Source: Thiohalophilus sp. (GTDB taxonomy: Bacteria > Pseudomonadota > Gammaproteobacteria > UBA6429 > Thiohalophilaceae). Taken from it: a DNA stretch of 64,000 bases. Numbering within the stretch: the first letter of the stretch is position 1; each line of letters begins with the position of its first letter. Position numbers and translations under genes: made by a program. The notes under the pieces were generated by a model. That model was not told where the DNA came from and did not search any database. It was given only the letters and a program-made list of their open reading frames with translations. Below are positions 7,850-16,831 of this stretch, piece by piece. The stretch is from assembly GCF_034521165.1 (NCBI RefSeq), contig NZ_JAXHMV010000010.1, forward strand, positions 107,868 to 171,867, given 5' to 3'.

Positions 7850-10111
7850 TTAGTCCGCCTGAAGCCGGGCCCGGGCTTCGATGATCTGACCGTAACACAG
7901 TCCGGCATCGTTGACCGGCACCTGTTGCGGCAGATAGACGCGAAAGCCGGCCTGTCGACACTGTTGCATGACCAGCTCGCAGAGTAAACGGTTTTGAAAC
8001 ACACCGCCGGACAGCCCGATGGCAAAATCGCCGTGGCGCTGTTTCAATGCGCTGGCCTGCGCGAGCAGGGTCCGGGCCAGGCTGTGATGAAAGGCCGCGG
8101 CCCGATCGGCAATCGACAGCGTCTCATCCAGCAATAGCGGCAGCAGCGGAGCCCAGTCGCTGCGTAACACCTCCGATTGTTCAAACCAGGGCAGGTCGAT
8201 GCCTGCATGCTTGCCTTTGACGGCCTGTTGTTCGAGCCACATCGGCCCCTGGCCTTCGAAGCTGGCCTGCTGGCAGAGGCCGGTCAGGGCGGCCGCGGCA
8301 TCGAACAGTCGACCGACGGCCGTGGTTTGCGGTGTATTGAGGCCTTTGTGCCAGGCTTCCTGTAACAGTGCGGTATTGTCGGGCGCGTCGGGCCAGTCGT
8401 ATCCAGATTGCCAGCACAGCGCCAGGGCCGCTCGCCAGGGTTCACGCGCGGCACGCTCCCCGCCGGGTAAATAAAACGGCCGCCAGCTGGCCACACGCTG
8501 CCATTGGCCGGGGTGGCCCAGCAGGGCTTCGCCGCCCCACAAGGTGCCGTCCGGCCCCAGTCCAACCCCGTCCCAGGTAAACACCAGCCAGCGCGGCTCG
8601 TCGGGGAATTCCCCGGCGACGGTTGCGGCATGAGCGTGGTGATGGGGCACCGTTATCAGTGGCAGCTTCTGTTGTTTGGCCCAGCGTGAGCTGAAATAGT
8701 CGGGGTGGTTGTCGCACACCAGCGCGGCGGGCTCGACCGTATAGAGTTGTTGCAAATCGGCGAGGGTCCGGGCGTAGACCTGCTGGCTGCGGGGCGCATC
8801 GAGATCGCCGATATGCGGGGAGATGACGACCCGTTGCTCCCAGGCGAGTGCCACGCTGTTTTTCATATGCCCGCCACAGGCGAGCAGCGGTTGGGATAAG
8901 GGCTGCGGCAGGGTCAGCTCCAGGGGCGCATTACCCCGGCCCAGGCGCAGGGGGCGAGGGTGGTGATCAATCATGCGCAGCACCGGGTCATCCGCCGGTC
9001 GCACGATGGGACGGTCATGGTGCAGGCGAATGTCCGTCAGGTGCGTCAGGCGTTGTCTGACCTCGTCGGCCCCGGTCAATACCGGTTCCCCCGAAAGATT
9101 GGCCGAGGTCGCCACGATGGGCTTGCCAAACTGTGTCAGTAAGAGATGATGCAGGGGACTGTAGGGTAACATGACCCCCAGCTCATTCATTCCCGGGGCC
9201 AGGTTGGCGGGCAACGGGCACTGCGGCAGGCGGGATAACAGCAGCACGGGGCGTACCGGCGAACGCAAACAGGCTTCGGCAACGGCATCGAGTTGCAATT
9301 GTGGGCGTATCGCCGCCAGCTCATCCTCGCCGCTGGCGGGAAACATGACGGCCAGCGGTTTGTCGGGGCGCTGTTTGCGCTGGCGCAAGCGGTCAATGGC
9401 AGCCTGATCGGTGGCATCGCAACAGAGATGGTAACCGCCAATGCCTTTAATAAGGACAATCTCGCCCTGCTGTAATGCGCTAATGGCCGCCTGCAGGGCG
9501 GCATCGGCCGTGTGTTGTTGCGCGTGATGTTCAAATGCCAGTATCGGTCCGCAGTCCGGACATGCCAGCGGTTCGGCGTGATAACGACGATTGAGCGGAT
9601 CGGTGTATTCCGCCTGGCAGGCAGCGCATAACGGAAAATCCCGCATGGCGGTATTTACCCGATCATAGGGGAGCCGTTCGATCAGCGTGAAACGCGGCCC
9701 GCAGGCGGTGCAGTTGATAAACGGGTAGCCATAGCGGCGATCGTCGGGATCGTTGAGTTCATGCCGGCAGTCGGGGCAGAGAAACAGATCCGTCGGCACA
9801 TGGATGTCGGTCGAGTCGCCTTCCTGCGAGGGGTGTATCGCAAAACCGTCACCGGTCCCGCCCTCTGTCACGGTATCGATCGTCCGGCTGGAGCGGATTT
9901 GAGGTTGCGCGCCGGGCGGCGCCTGTTGCAGGAGTTGGTTGCGGAACGCCTGTAAGCAGTCGGCGGATCCCTGTATCTGAATCCGCACCGTGCCTTTTTC
10001 GTTGCGTACCCAGCCGGTCAGTCCCAGCCGGGAGGCCAGCCGATAGATAAACGGCCGAAAACCGACCCCCTGAACTTTCCCGCGGATGACCAGCTCAAGA
10101 CGCTGCAGCAT
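7850..10111 (-). CDS. hypF: HypF carbamoyltransferase
   Basis: A 753-aa multidomain enzyme that converts carbamoyl phosphate to carbamoyl-AMP and transfers the carbamoyl group to HypE. Domains in order: acylphosphatase (residues 1-90, GKVQGVGFRPFIYRLA); two zinc fingers (about 105-185, CPDCRHEL, CTACG, CAAC, CPDCG); YrdC-like adenylation domain (about 200-380, LIKGIGGYHLCCDA); and a Kae1-like domain with VPHHHAHAATV (about residue 480). Its length is normal for the family. It is divergent from the V-type ATPase operon across 177 nt. It is the upstream partner of hypE. Confidence 0.96.
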   Translation of the reverse strand: MLQRLELVIRGKVQGVGFRPFIYRLASRLGLTGWVRNEKGTVRIQIQGSADCLQAFRNQLLQQAPPGAQPQIRSSRTIDTVTEGGTGDGFAIHPSQEGDSTDIHVPTDLFLCPDCRHELNDPDDRRYGYPFINCTACGPRFTLIERLPYDRVNTAMRDFPLCAACQAEYTDPLNRRYHAEPLACPDCGPILAFEHHAQQHTADAALQAAISALQQGEIVLIKGIGGYHLCCDATDQAAIDRLRQRKQRPDKPLAVMFPASGEDELAAIRPQLQLDAVAEACLRSPVRPVLLLSRLPQCPLPANLAPGMNELGVMLPYSPLHHLLLTQFGKPIVATSANLSGEPVLTGADEVRQRLTHLTDIRLHHDRPIVRPADDPVLRMIDHHPRPLRLGRGNAPLELTLPQPLSQPLLACGGHMKNSVALAWEQRVVISPHIGDLDAPRSQQVYARTLADLQQLYTVEPAALVCDNHPDYFSSRWAKQQKLPLITVPHHHAHAATVAGEFPDEPRWLVFTWDGVGLGPDGTLWGGEALLGHPGQWQRVASWRPFYLPGGERAAREPWRAALALCWQSGYDWPDAPDNTALLQEAWHKGLNTPQTTAVGRLFDAAAALTGLCQQASFEGQGPMWLEQQAVKGKHAGIDLPWFEQSEVLRSDWAPLLPLLLDETLSIADRAAAFHHSLARTLLAQASALKQRHGDFAIGLSGGVFQNRLLCELVMQQCRQAGFRVYLPQQVPVNDAGLCYGQIIEARARLQAD

Positions 10112-10229
10112 AAAACCGCTCTGCCTGATTAAAAGAACGTCAGCATAACAGATGTCATATTTTTGTAGCGTTGTTTTGCTTGAGGAGTAAACGAAAGCTG
10201 AACCATCAGTGATTGATTCACCGCGACGC

Positions 10230-10259
10230 TTGACCTAGTATCAAAGGATAGCGTAACAG
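10230..10259 (+). promoter_or_regulatory. weak sigma70-like promoter candidate for the V-type ATPase operon
   Basis: TTGACC (10230-10235) and TAACAG (10254-10259) are separated by 18 nt, 30 nt before the first ATPase gene. The -35 box is good and the -10 box is poor. It is proposed only because it lies in the 177-nt divergent spacer where a promoter is needed. Confidence 0.25.
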
Positions 10260-10288
10260 ATTAATCTGATTCTCTCACTGGAAGGTCG

Positions 10289-10609
10289 ATGGAAGATACT
10301 CTTTCCAAATTGCTGGCGGCCGAGGACCAGGCCCAGAAGATTATCGACGCGGCACTCAAGGAACGGGACAGCATCGTCAACCAGGCCATGGAGGAGGCCC
10401 GGCGTGCCGAGCAGCAATTCGCAGACCGGGTTCCGGAAATACATCAATCGTATATCGACAAGGCACAAGAGCGCGCCCGCCATACCATTGCGGAAATGGA
10501 ACGCCGCTTCAGTGAACGCCAGGATGAATTGCAACGCATGGCGCAAGAGAACCATGATGCCGCCCTCGATGCCGCCCTGACCATTATGCTGGGCGATAAG
10601 CCGGACTGA
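10289..10609 (+). CDS. V/A-type ATPase peripheral-stalk subunit G/H
   Basis: A 106-aa charged, almost wholly helical protein (ATG start) with strong coiled-coil character, such as KIIDAALKERDSIVNQAMEE and repeated E-R-R/Q heptads. This matches the G/H (NtpF-like) stator subunit that pairs with subunit E. Sequence conservation in this family is low, so the call rests mainly on size, coiled coil and position as first gene of the operon, directly before subunit C. Confidence 0.75.
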   Translation: MEDTLSKLLAAEDQAQKIIDAALKERDSIVNQAMEEARRAEQQFADRVPEIHQSYIDKAQERARHTIAEMERRFSERQDELQRMAQENHDAALDAALTIMLGDKPD

Positions 10610-10614
10610 GCATT

Positions 10615-11691
10615 GTGCAGGTCAAACACGCTTATCTGAATACCCGACTGAACCTGTTATCCGGCTGGCTGAAGCGAACGGATCTGAACCGGCAATTGAT
10701 CCGGGAAGGGGATACCCGATCGGGTGAACTGTTGCAGCAAGCCGGATTGCCGCACGCCTTTTCCGAACTGCTTTCACAACCTGATGAGTTTGATCGCCAG
10801 CTCCATCAACTGTTTCTGCGTGAAGTCACCCTGCTGTTGCGGGCCACCACGGGGGCTTTACGGGAGTTTATCATTCAGTGGTTGCGACAGTACGAGCTGT
10901 TGAATATCAAGACGGTCCTGCGGGCACGGGCCTACGGGGAGCCTCTCGACTCGACACGGATCACCCTGCTGGATATCGGCCGCTACGCCAGCCTCTCGGC
11001 CGAAACCCTGCTGGCCGCCGAAGATGTGAATGAAATTTTCCGGGTTCTGGAACATTACAGCTATGCCACTCTGGCGCAAAAGGCGCGGCGCCATTACCAG
11101 GAGCGGCAGAACATCTTCGATCTGGAGGCGATGATCGATCGTCAGTACTTTGTCGATCTGATGCAGCATTTTCAATTTCTTGACCCGGCGCATAAACAAG
11201 CCCTGAAACCGCTGCTGGGGATGCAACTGGATCGGGTCAACCTGCTGTGGTTGCTGCGCTACCGCCTGAACTACGGGATGGACACCTCGCACATCTATTA
11301 TCTGCTGGCGCCGACCGGCCGCTGGCTGGACAAGACGGTATTGATGACGCTGTTGCGTCAGGAGACGCTGGAGGAAATGCTGCAACAGTTACCACCAACC
11401 TGGCGCAAGGCAGTTGCGGGCAAACAACAACTCACCCGCCTGGAGAATGCTGCCGATCAACTGTTACAAAACTACTATACGGAGCTGTTTCAACGTTCAT
11501 CGGACAGTGTCGTGCGATTATATTGTTATCTCTGGTTGCGTCAGCATCAATTGAAACAGGTTGCGATCATTATCAAGGGGCGGGAGCTCGGGTTGGAGAG
11601 CGCGATGATCAGTGATGCCGCCGGTCTGGAAGAGCATGGGGAAGCAGGATTGAATCCTGACGGGGAACTGAATCTGGCGAGGGCAGGATGA
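10615..11691 (+). CDS. V/A-type ATPase subunit C (NtpC/AtpC)
   Basis: A 358-aa protein of the V0-C/AC39 family, the funnel-like socket that joins the central stalk to the membrane ring. It is helical, with an internally repeated pattern and the typical ...ETLLAAEDVNEIFRVLEH... and LRYRLNYGMD segments. The GTG start at 10615 lies 5 nt after the stop of the G-subunit gene, suggesting translational coupling. The end overlaps the subunit I start by 4 nt. In this operon C comes before I, whereas many operons place it after E. Confidence 0.85.
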   Translation: MQVKHAYLNTRLNLLSGWLKRTDLNRQLIREGDTRSGELLQQAGLPHAFSELLSQPDEFDRQLHQLFLREVTLLLRATTGALREFIIQWLRQYELLNIKTVLRARAYGEPLDSTRITLLDIGRYASLSAETLLAAEDVNEIFRVLEHYSYATLAQKARRHYQERQNIFDLEAMIDRQYFVDLMQHFQFLDPAHKQALKPLLGMQLDRVNLLWLLRYRLNYGMDTSHIYYLLAPTGRWLDKTVLMTLLRQETLEEMLQQLPPTWRKAVAGKQQLTRLENAADQLLQNYYTELFQRSSDSVVRLYCYLWLRQHQLKQVAIIIKGRELGLESAMISDAAGLEEHGEAGLNPDGELNLARAG

Positions 11692-13583
11692 TTCGTCTAC
11701 GTCCCGAGCGCATGCGTCATATTACGCTTTATCTGGTTCGCGAATCCGTACCCGATGTATCGCTGCATCTGGCCCGCTTTGGCTGGTTCAACCCGATATC
11801 CCCGAACACGGATACCGAAGTCCTGACTCCACGGCCCGACAGTGAATACCGGGACACTTATGCGCGCGCCAGAAAACGGCTGGACAAGATTCTCCATTTT
11901 ACCGACTTATCGGTGCGGGGTGAGACAGGCACGATTGAGCAGATGTTGGGCCTTGCCGATTTGCAGGCGCTGGATAATCAGCTGGGTGACCTGTGGCAGC
12001 GTTGTTCCCGCCTGGAAGAACAGCAGCGCCAGGTTTCCGAAGAGATCCGCCATACCCGACAGCTGCAAAATACCCTGCAGGAGTATCGGGCGCTGAATAT
12101 TGATCTCAGTCGTCTGCAACAACCGCATACTTTTCTGGATATTCGCCTGGGAACCGTGCCGCTGAGCGAGGTCAACAAACTGCGTGATGCCCTGAGTCTG
12201 AATAACTATCTGCTGACACTGTTCCGCCACCAGGAGAATCAGGCACATGTGGTGATCACCGGAGAAAAGGAACAGGGCGGGAACATCGCCCGGGTCCTGG
12301 AGGCCGCCTCGTTTCGCACGACGCCCTTGCCGGCCGAATTTCACGATTATCCCGAACGCCTGCAACAGCAACTGAGTACCGAACTGGATGAGTTGCAGCA
12401 GCAACAACAGCAGCTGGCGAAGACTGTCCGGCAAACGGCGCAGGACAACCACGCATTTCTGCAACAGGCGCAGGCGCAGCTGAATATCGCCGAGGCCTAT
12501 GCCGAATTGTCCGGCCAGCTGGCTTCCAGCGGGGCTCTGGGTTCCTTGCAGGGCTGGGTTCCCAGGGGCCGGCTTGAGGGATTGCGCCGGACGCTGACCG
12601 GGATACTGGGGGATCGGTTTGTACTCCAGATACGTGCGCCCCGACTGGATGAGCGTTCGAAGGTGCCGTCCTATACTGAACATGCCGCTTTTTTGCGGCC
12701 CTTTGCCACGCTGGTGAACAACTATGGCGTACCGCGCTATGGCGAGTTCGATCCGACCTGGTTATTCGCGCTCAGTTATATTTTTATGTTCGGCATGATG
12801 TTCGGCGATATCGGTCACGGCCTGGTGATTATGCTGGGCAGTCTGCTGTTACGTGGCAAACTGGCAAGTTATCGACCCTTTTTTGTGACAATTGGTTTGT
12901 CGTCGATCCTGTTCGGTTTTGTCTACGGCAGTCTGTTCGGTTTCGAGGAGATTATCCCGGCCTGGTGGATGTCGCCCCTGCATGATCCGGTTTTGATGCT
13001 GACCGTGGCTCTTGGCTGGGGGATCGGGTTTATCATACTGATGGTGCTATTCAGTATCCGTAATCACTGGATCGACAGTGACTATCGAACGGCGTTGTTT
13101 GGCGGTCACGGGGTAGCCGGTTTGCTGTTGTATGCGGGTCTGATTCTGCTGGCCTGGCAAGGGTTCAGCCAGGGCGAAGTCGGCGCGGCAGGTGTCTGGC
13201 TGACGGGATTGTCGTTGCTGGCCATCCTTGTGCATGGCTGGGTCACGACCAGTTCGTCGCGCGGTGAGCGCGCTCTGGTGATTCTGATCGAGGCGTTCGA
13301 AACCGTTATAGGGTATTTCAGCAATACCCTCTCCTTTTTGCGTGTGGCGGCCTTCAGTATCAATCATGTTGCCCTGATCGTGGCGGTGTTCACCGTGGCG
13401 AACATGTTTGATAGCACCGGTCAATGGATTACGATTGTACTGGGTAACCTGTTTGTTCTGGTTCTGGAGGGGGCGATCGTCGCCATCCAGGTATTACGCC
13501 TTGAATATTACGAAGGGTTCTCGCGGTTTTATCGCGGTGACGGCCTGGCTTTTCGGCCGCTGGTCCTGCGGGATGCGGCCTGA
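11688..13583 (+). CDS. V/A-type ATPase membrane subunit I (a-subunit homologue)
   Basis: A 631-aa protein. The N-terminal half, about 330 residues, is cytosolic and includes long glutamine-rich coiled coils (DELQQQQQQLAKTVRQ region) that contact the stators. The C-terminal half has seven or eight membrane helices forming the ion half-channels, beginning at LFALSYIFMFGMMFGDIGHG, a strongly conserved family motif. The later NTLSFLRVAAFSINHVAL segment carries the arginine expected to face the rotor carboxylate. It overlaps subunit C by 4 nt and is followed by subunit K. Confidence 0.92.
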   Translation: MIRLRPERMRHITLYLVRESVPDVSLHLARFGWFNPISPNTDTEVLTPRPDSEYRDTYARARKRLDKILHFTDLSVRGETGTIEQMLGLADLQALDNQLGDLWQRCSRLEEQQRQVSEEIRHTRQLQNTLQEYRALNIDLSRLQQPHTFLDIRLGTVPLSEVNKLRDALSLNNYLLTLFRHQENQAHVVITGEKEQGGNIARVLEAASFRTTPLPAEFHDYPERLQQQLSTELDELQQQQQQLAKTVRQTAQDNHAFLQQAQAQLNIAEAYAELSGQLASSGALGSLQGWVPRGRLEGLRRTLTGILGDRFVLQIRAPRLDERSKVPSYTEHAAFLRPFATLVNNYGVPRYGEFDPTWLFALSYIFMFGMMFGDIGHGLVIMLGSLLLRGKLASYRPFFVTIGLSSILFGFVYGSLFGFEEIIPAWWMSPLHDPVLMLTVALGWGIGFIILMVLFSIRNHWIDSDYRTALFGGHGVAGLLLYAGLILLAWQGFSQGEVGAAGVWLTGLSLLAILVHGWVTTSSSRGERALVILIEAFETVIGYFSNTLSFLRVAAFSINHVALIVAVFTVANMFDSTGQWITIVLGNLFVLVLEGAIVAIQVLRLEYYEGFSRFYRGDGLAFRPLVLRDAA

Positions 13584-13624
13584 GCCATATCGACTGATTG
13601 GACATTATAACGGAGATCAACACG

Positions 13625-14074
13625 ATGCTTTACTGGATAGTGGGACTTGTCAGCGTCAGCTTTGTCGGCATCATTGCCCTCGGCATTTATTATGAAATGC
13701 GACCGCAACCGGCCGCCGGCCAGCCACGACGGCGGATGCGGCACGTGCTCGGCGGCAATCTGTTTTTGTTCGTACTGGCCCAAATACTGTTGCTGTTCAC
13801 TGTCGCCAACGAGGTGATGGCCGCCGAGGCGGTGAATGCCGTCGTGAACGAGGTATCGCTCGGCAAGGGGCTGGCACTGGTCGGAATCGGGCTTCCGACC
13901 GCCGTGGCGACCATCGCCGCGGGGATCGCGGTGGGCCCGGTGGGTTCCGCGTCGCTGGCGGTCATCGCGGAAAAGCCGGAACTGTTCGGGCGTACCCTGA
14001 TCTATCTGGGGCTGGCTGAAGGCATCGCCATCTATGGCCTGGTCGTCACGATCCTGATGCTGGGGAAAATCTAG
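13625..14074 (+). CDS. V/A-type ATPase rotor-ring subunit K (c-subunit)
   Basis: A 149-aa proteolipid. I choose ATG 13625 over an upstream TTG at 13598 because GGAG (13612-13615) is correctly spaced before it. There are four hydrophobic helices. The last two form the conserved c-hairpin, with the ion-binding glutamate in LAEGIAIYGLVV. The first two (YWIVGLVSVSFVGIIALGIY and LFLFVLAQILLLFTVANEV) do not look like a duplicated c-hairpin and carry no equivalent carboxylate. No glutamine or Ser/Thr of the known Na+ signatures is visible next to the glutamate, which favours proton coupling (inference). Confidence 0.88.
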   Translation: MLYWIVGLVSVSFVGIIALGIYYEMRPQPAAGQPRRRMRHVLGGNLFLFVLAQILLLFTVANEVMAAEAVNAVVNEVSLGKGLALVGIGLPTAVATIAAGIAVGPVGSASLAVIAEKPELFGRTLIYLGLAEGIAIYGLVVTILMLGKI

Positions 14075-14080
14075 ATTCCA

Positions 14081-14407
14081 ATGGAACGTAATGTGCGCAT
14101 GCTCGCGCTGGGAAGTGCGGCCCTGACCGACGGCTTTGCCCTGCTGGGTTTTGAAACCTATCCCGATGCCGACCGGGAGGTATTGAACCGGGTGCTGGAA
14201 GAACTGGTCCAGCAACGGGGCCGGGCGCTGGTACTGGTGGAACCGGCCTTGTGTGAGCAGCCGAGCACGTTGCTGCAGCGCCTGCGTATCGAAGGCGGGC
14301 AGATCCTGATTACCGAGATTCCGCCGCTACAAATGCCCGAAGGCTATCAATCGGATGTCGAGGATCTGTTGCACTCGGTACTGGGCCAGAGTGCCCTGGA
14401 GACATAA
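14081..14407 (+). CDS. V/A-type ATPase central-stalk subunit F
   Basis: A 108-aa protein with the small Rossmann-like pattern of subunit F/NtpG: MLALGSAALTDGFALLGF at the start, then an alternating beta-alpha layout ending EIPPLQMPEGY. Subunit F binds D in the rotating central stalk. It starts 6 nt after subunit K and its TAA shares its last base with the ATG of subunit E. Confidence 0.85.
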   Translation: MERNVRMLALGSAALTDGFALLGFETYPDADREVLNRVLEELVQQRGRALVLVEPALCEQPSTLLQRLRIEGGQILITEIPPLQMPEGYQSDVEDLLHSVLGQSALET

Positions 14408-15060
14408 TGGCCGAAGAGCGCGATCAGACCGATAACCTGGAAAAGGCGTTACTCGAGCGCGCCAATCGCCTGGCCCGGGAATACCTGGCGCGTGCCGAAC
14501 AGCAGCGCGAGGATATCCATCGCGACTTGCGCGAAAAACTGCATCTGAGCGAAGAGCGTGAACTGCTCTCTGCCCGGGAGAAAAGCGAGCGCGTTTATCA
14601 GCAACGCATCCAGGCCAGCGAATTACAGCTCCAGGCCCGGCTCGATCATCTGCGCTGGCAACAGGTGCAACAGATACTCGATGAGCTGCTGCGTCAGCTA
14701 CAGCAACAGGCCGAGGATGACGAGACCTATCTGCCCTTACTCGGGCAGTTGTTGCAGGACGCGGCCGCGGCCATCACTGCCGAGCATCTTGTTGTGCAGG
14801 TAAATTCACGCGATCGGCAACGTCTGCAAAACGTCGATACTCAACAGTGGCAAACGTGGCTGCCGGACAAACAGATCACCCTTTGTGAACAACCCTGTGA
14901 TTGTAGCGGCGGTGTTCTGGTGTATGACAGTGATAACCGGATCCGCGTGAACAATACGTTCGAGGGCCGGATTGCCATGCTGCATGAACAGCTTGAACAA
15001 AGCATCATGGAACATCTGTTCAGTAAAACCCTGACCACCGGGGAAATGATTCATGGGTGA
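14407..15060 (+). CDS. V/A-type ATPase peripheral-stalk subunit E
   Basis: A 217-aa protein with a long N-terminal charged coiled coil (about residues 10-110, rich in Glu, Arg and Gln) and a small globular C-terminus containing the conserved CSGGVLVYDSDNRIRVNNTFEGR pattern; the glycine pair and the DNTFE-like segment are diagnostic of subunit E. It forms the stator with the G subunit. It overlaps the subunit A start by 8 nt. Confidence 0.88.
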   Translation: MAEERDQTDNLEKALLERANRLAREYLARAEQQREDIHRDLREKLHLSEERELLSAREKSERVYQQRIQASELQLQARLDHLRWQQVQQILDELLRQLQQQAEDDETYLPLLGQLLQDAAAAITAEHLVVQVNSRDRQRLQNVDTQQWQTWLPDKQITLCEQPCDCSGGVLVYDSDNRIRVNNTFEGRIAMLHEQLEQSIMEHLFSKTLTTGEMIHG

Positions 15061-16831
15061 AGTGCGGGAGATTAACGGCCCGATTGTCCGGACCCGCTTG
15101 CCCGGCGCGATGAACGGCGAACAGGTGCTCATCGGACAGCAGCAACTGATGGGTGAGGTGATCGGCCGGGAAGGGGACGAGGCCATCGTCCAGGTCTATG
15201 AGTCGACCGAGTCCCTGCATCCCGGCGAGTCCGTGAAGGGGCTGGAGCATCCCCTGTCGGTGGAACTCGGCCCCGGCCTGCTGGGACAGATATTCGATGG
15301 CATCCAGCGTCCACTTAACAAGCTCTATGATCGCAGCGGCGATTATATTGCCCGGGGGCTGAATATTCCGGCCCTGGATCGGGACAAGCTATGGTCCTTC
15401 CAACCTGAGGGCAGTCTGCAGCCGGGTCAGTCGCTTGCCGCCGGGGCGGTACTCGGTACGGTGCAGGAAAGCGAGACCATCACGCACCGCATTCTGGTAC
15501 CGCCGACCCTCGAGGGGGAACTGCTGTCGCTGGCGGGGGCCGGCGAGTATGGCGTGGAAGAGCCGATCGCGCGAGTGCGTGACCACCATGGGCAGGAGCA
15601 CACCCTCCAGCTTTACCAGCGCTGGCCGGTACGCCAACCCAGGCCCTATGCGCAGCGTGACAATGCGGTCGCACCGCTGTTTACCGGGCAACGGATCCTG
15701 GATACCTTCTTCCCTTTACTCAAGGGCGGCAAAGCGGCGGTGCCGGGACCGTTCGGCGCCGGCAAGACAGTCGTGCAACAGCAGATTGCGCGCTGGTCCA
15801 ACGCAGATATCGTGATCTACGTCGGCTGCGGCGAGCGCGGCAACGAGCTGGTGGATATCCTCGACAGCTTTCCGCAACTGACCGATCCCTATAGCGGACG
15901 ATCCCTTATGGAACGCACGCTGCTGGTCGCCAATACCTCCAATATGCCGGTGGTGGCGCGGGAAGCCTCGCTCTATACCGGGATCACCATCGCCGAGTAT
16001 TATCGCGACCAGGGTTACGATGTGGTAATGGTGGCCGATTCCACCAGCCGCTGGGCCGAAGCGCTGCGCGAAGTGGCCGGCCGCCTCGGTCAAATGCCGG
16101 TCGAAGAGGGTTATCCTGCCTATCTTGCTTCCCGGCTGGCTTCGTTTTACGAACGTGCCGGTCGGGTGATGACGCTCAACGAAGCCAGCGGTTCGGTCTC
16201 CCTCATCGGTGCGGTTTCCCCGCCGGGTGGGGATTTTTCCGAGCCGGTCACCAGCCACACCAAGGAGATCGTGCAAACCTTCTGGGCCCTCTCCAAGGAG
16301 CTGGCCGATGCCCGTCATTATCCGGCGGTCTCCTGGACAGAAAGCTTTTCCGAATACGTGGGGGTGGCCGCCGAGTGGTGGCACGAGCATGTGAATGAAC
16401 AGTGGTATACCGAACGGGCCCAGGCGGTGGCCCTGTTATCCCAGGCCGATGAACTGGCGCGGATCGTCAACCTGGTCGGGCCCGAGGCACTCTCTGCCTT
16501 TCAGCGCTGGACTCTGGAGGTGGCCAGTCTGTTGAAAGAGGCGGTGTTGCAGCAGAGCGCGCTGGAAGACAATGACAGTTATGCCTCGCCCGAAAAGCAG
16601 TTTGCCCTGTTGCACCTGGTCATCGACATCAAACGTCAGGGTGAAAAATTGCTGAAGCGGGGCGTGCCGGTACAGCAGTTACTGGAACTGGCGGTACTGA
16701 CGCAGGTGAAGCGGCTCAAATCACGCTACAGCAGCGAACAGGTGGCCGATCTGCAAGGCTATCATGAGACGATCGATGCGGCCTTTGCCGAACTGGGCAG
16801 CGAATACCCGGAGCTGGAAACCCATGAGTGA
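15053..16831 (+). CDS. V/A-type ATPase catalytic subunit A
   Basis: A 592-aa catalytic ATPase subunit. The Walker A loop GPFGAGKT is at about residues 231-238. The conserved YVGCGERGNE carries the catalytic glutamate, and VMVADSTSRWAEALRE is the family signature. The length includes the ~80-residue non-homologous region that separates A subunits from F1-beta. It overlaps the E stop by 8 nt and the B start by 8 nt. The protein would alternate with B in the A3B3 head. Confidence 0.97.
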   Translation: MGEVREINGPIVRTRLPGAMNGEQVLIGQQQLMGEVIGREGDEAIVQVYESTESLHPGESVKGLEHPLSVELGPGLLGQIFDGIQRPLNKLYDRSGDYIARGLNIPALDRDKLWSFQPEGSLQPGQSLAAGAVLGTVQESETITHRILVPPTLEGELLSLAGAGEYGVEEPIARVRDHHGQEHTLQLYQRWPVRQPRPYAQRDNAVAPLFTGQRILDTFFPLLKGGKAAVPGPFGAGKTVVQQQIARWSNADIVIYVGCGERGNELVDILDSFPQLTDPYSGRSLMERTLLVANTSNMPVVAREASLYTGITIAEYYRDQGYDVVMVADSTSRWAEALREVAGRLGQMPVEEGYPAYLASRLASFYERAGRVMTLNEASGSVSLIGAVSPPGGDFSEPVTSHTKEIVQTFWALSKELADARHYPAVSWTESFSEYVGVAAEWWHEHVNEQWYTERAQAVALLSQADELARIVNLVGPEALSAFQRWTLEVASLLKEAVLQQSALEDNDSYASPEKQFALLHLVIDIKRQGEKLLKRGVPVQQLLELAVLTQVKRLKSRYSSEQVADLQGYHETIDAAFAELGSEYPELETHE

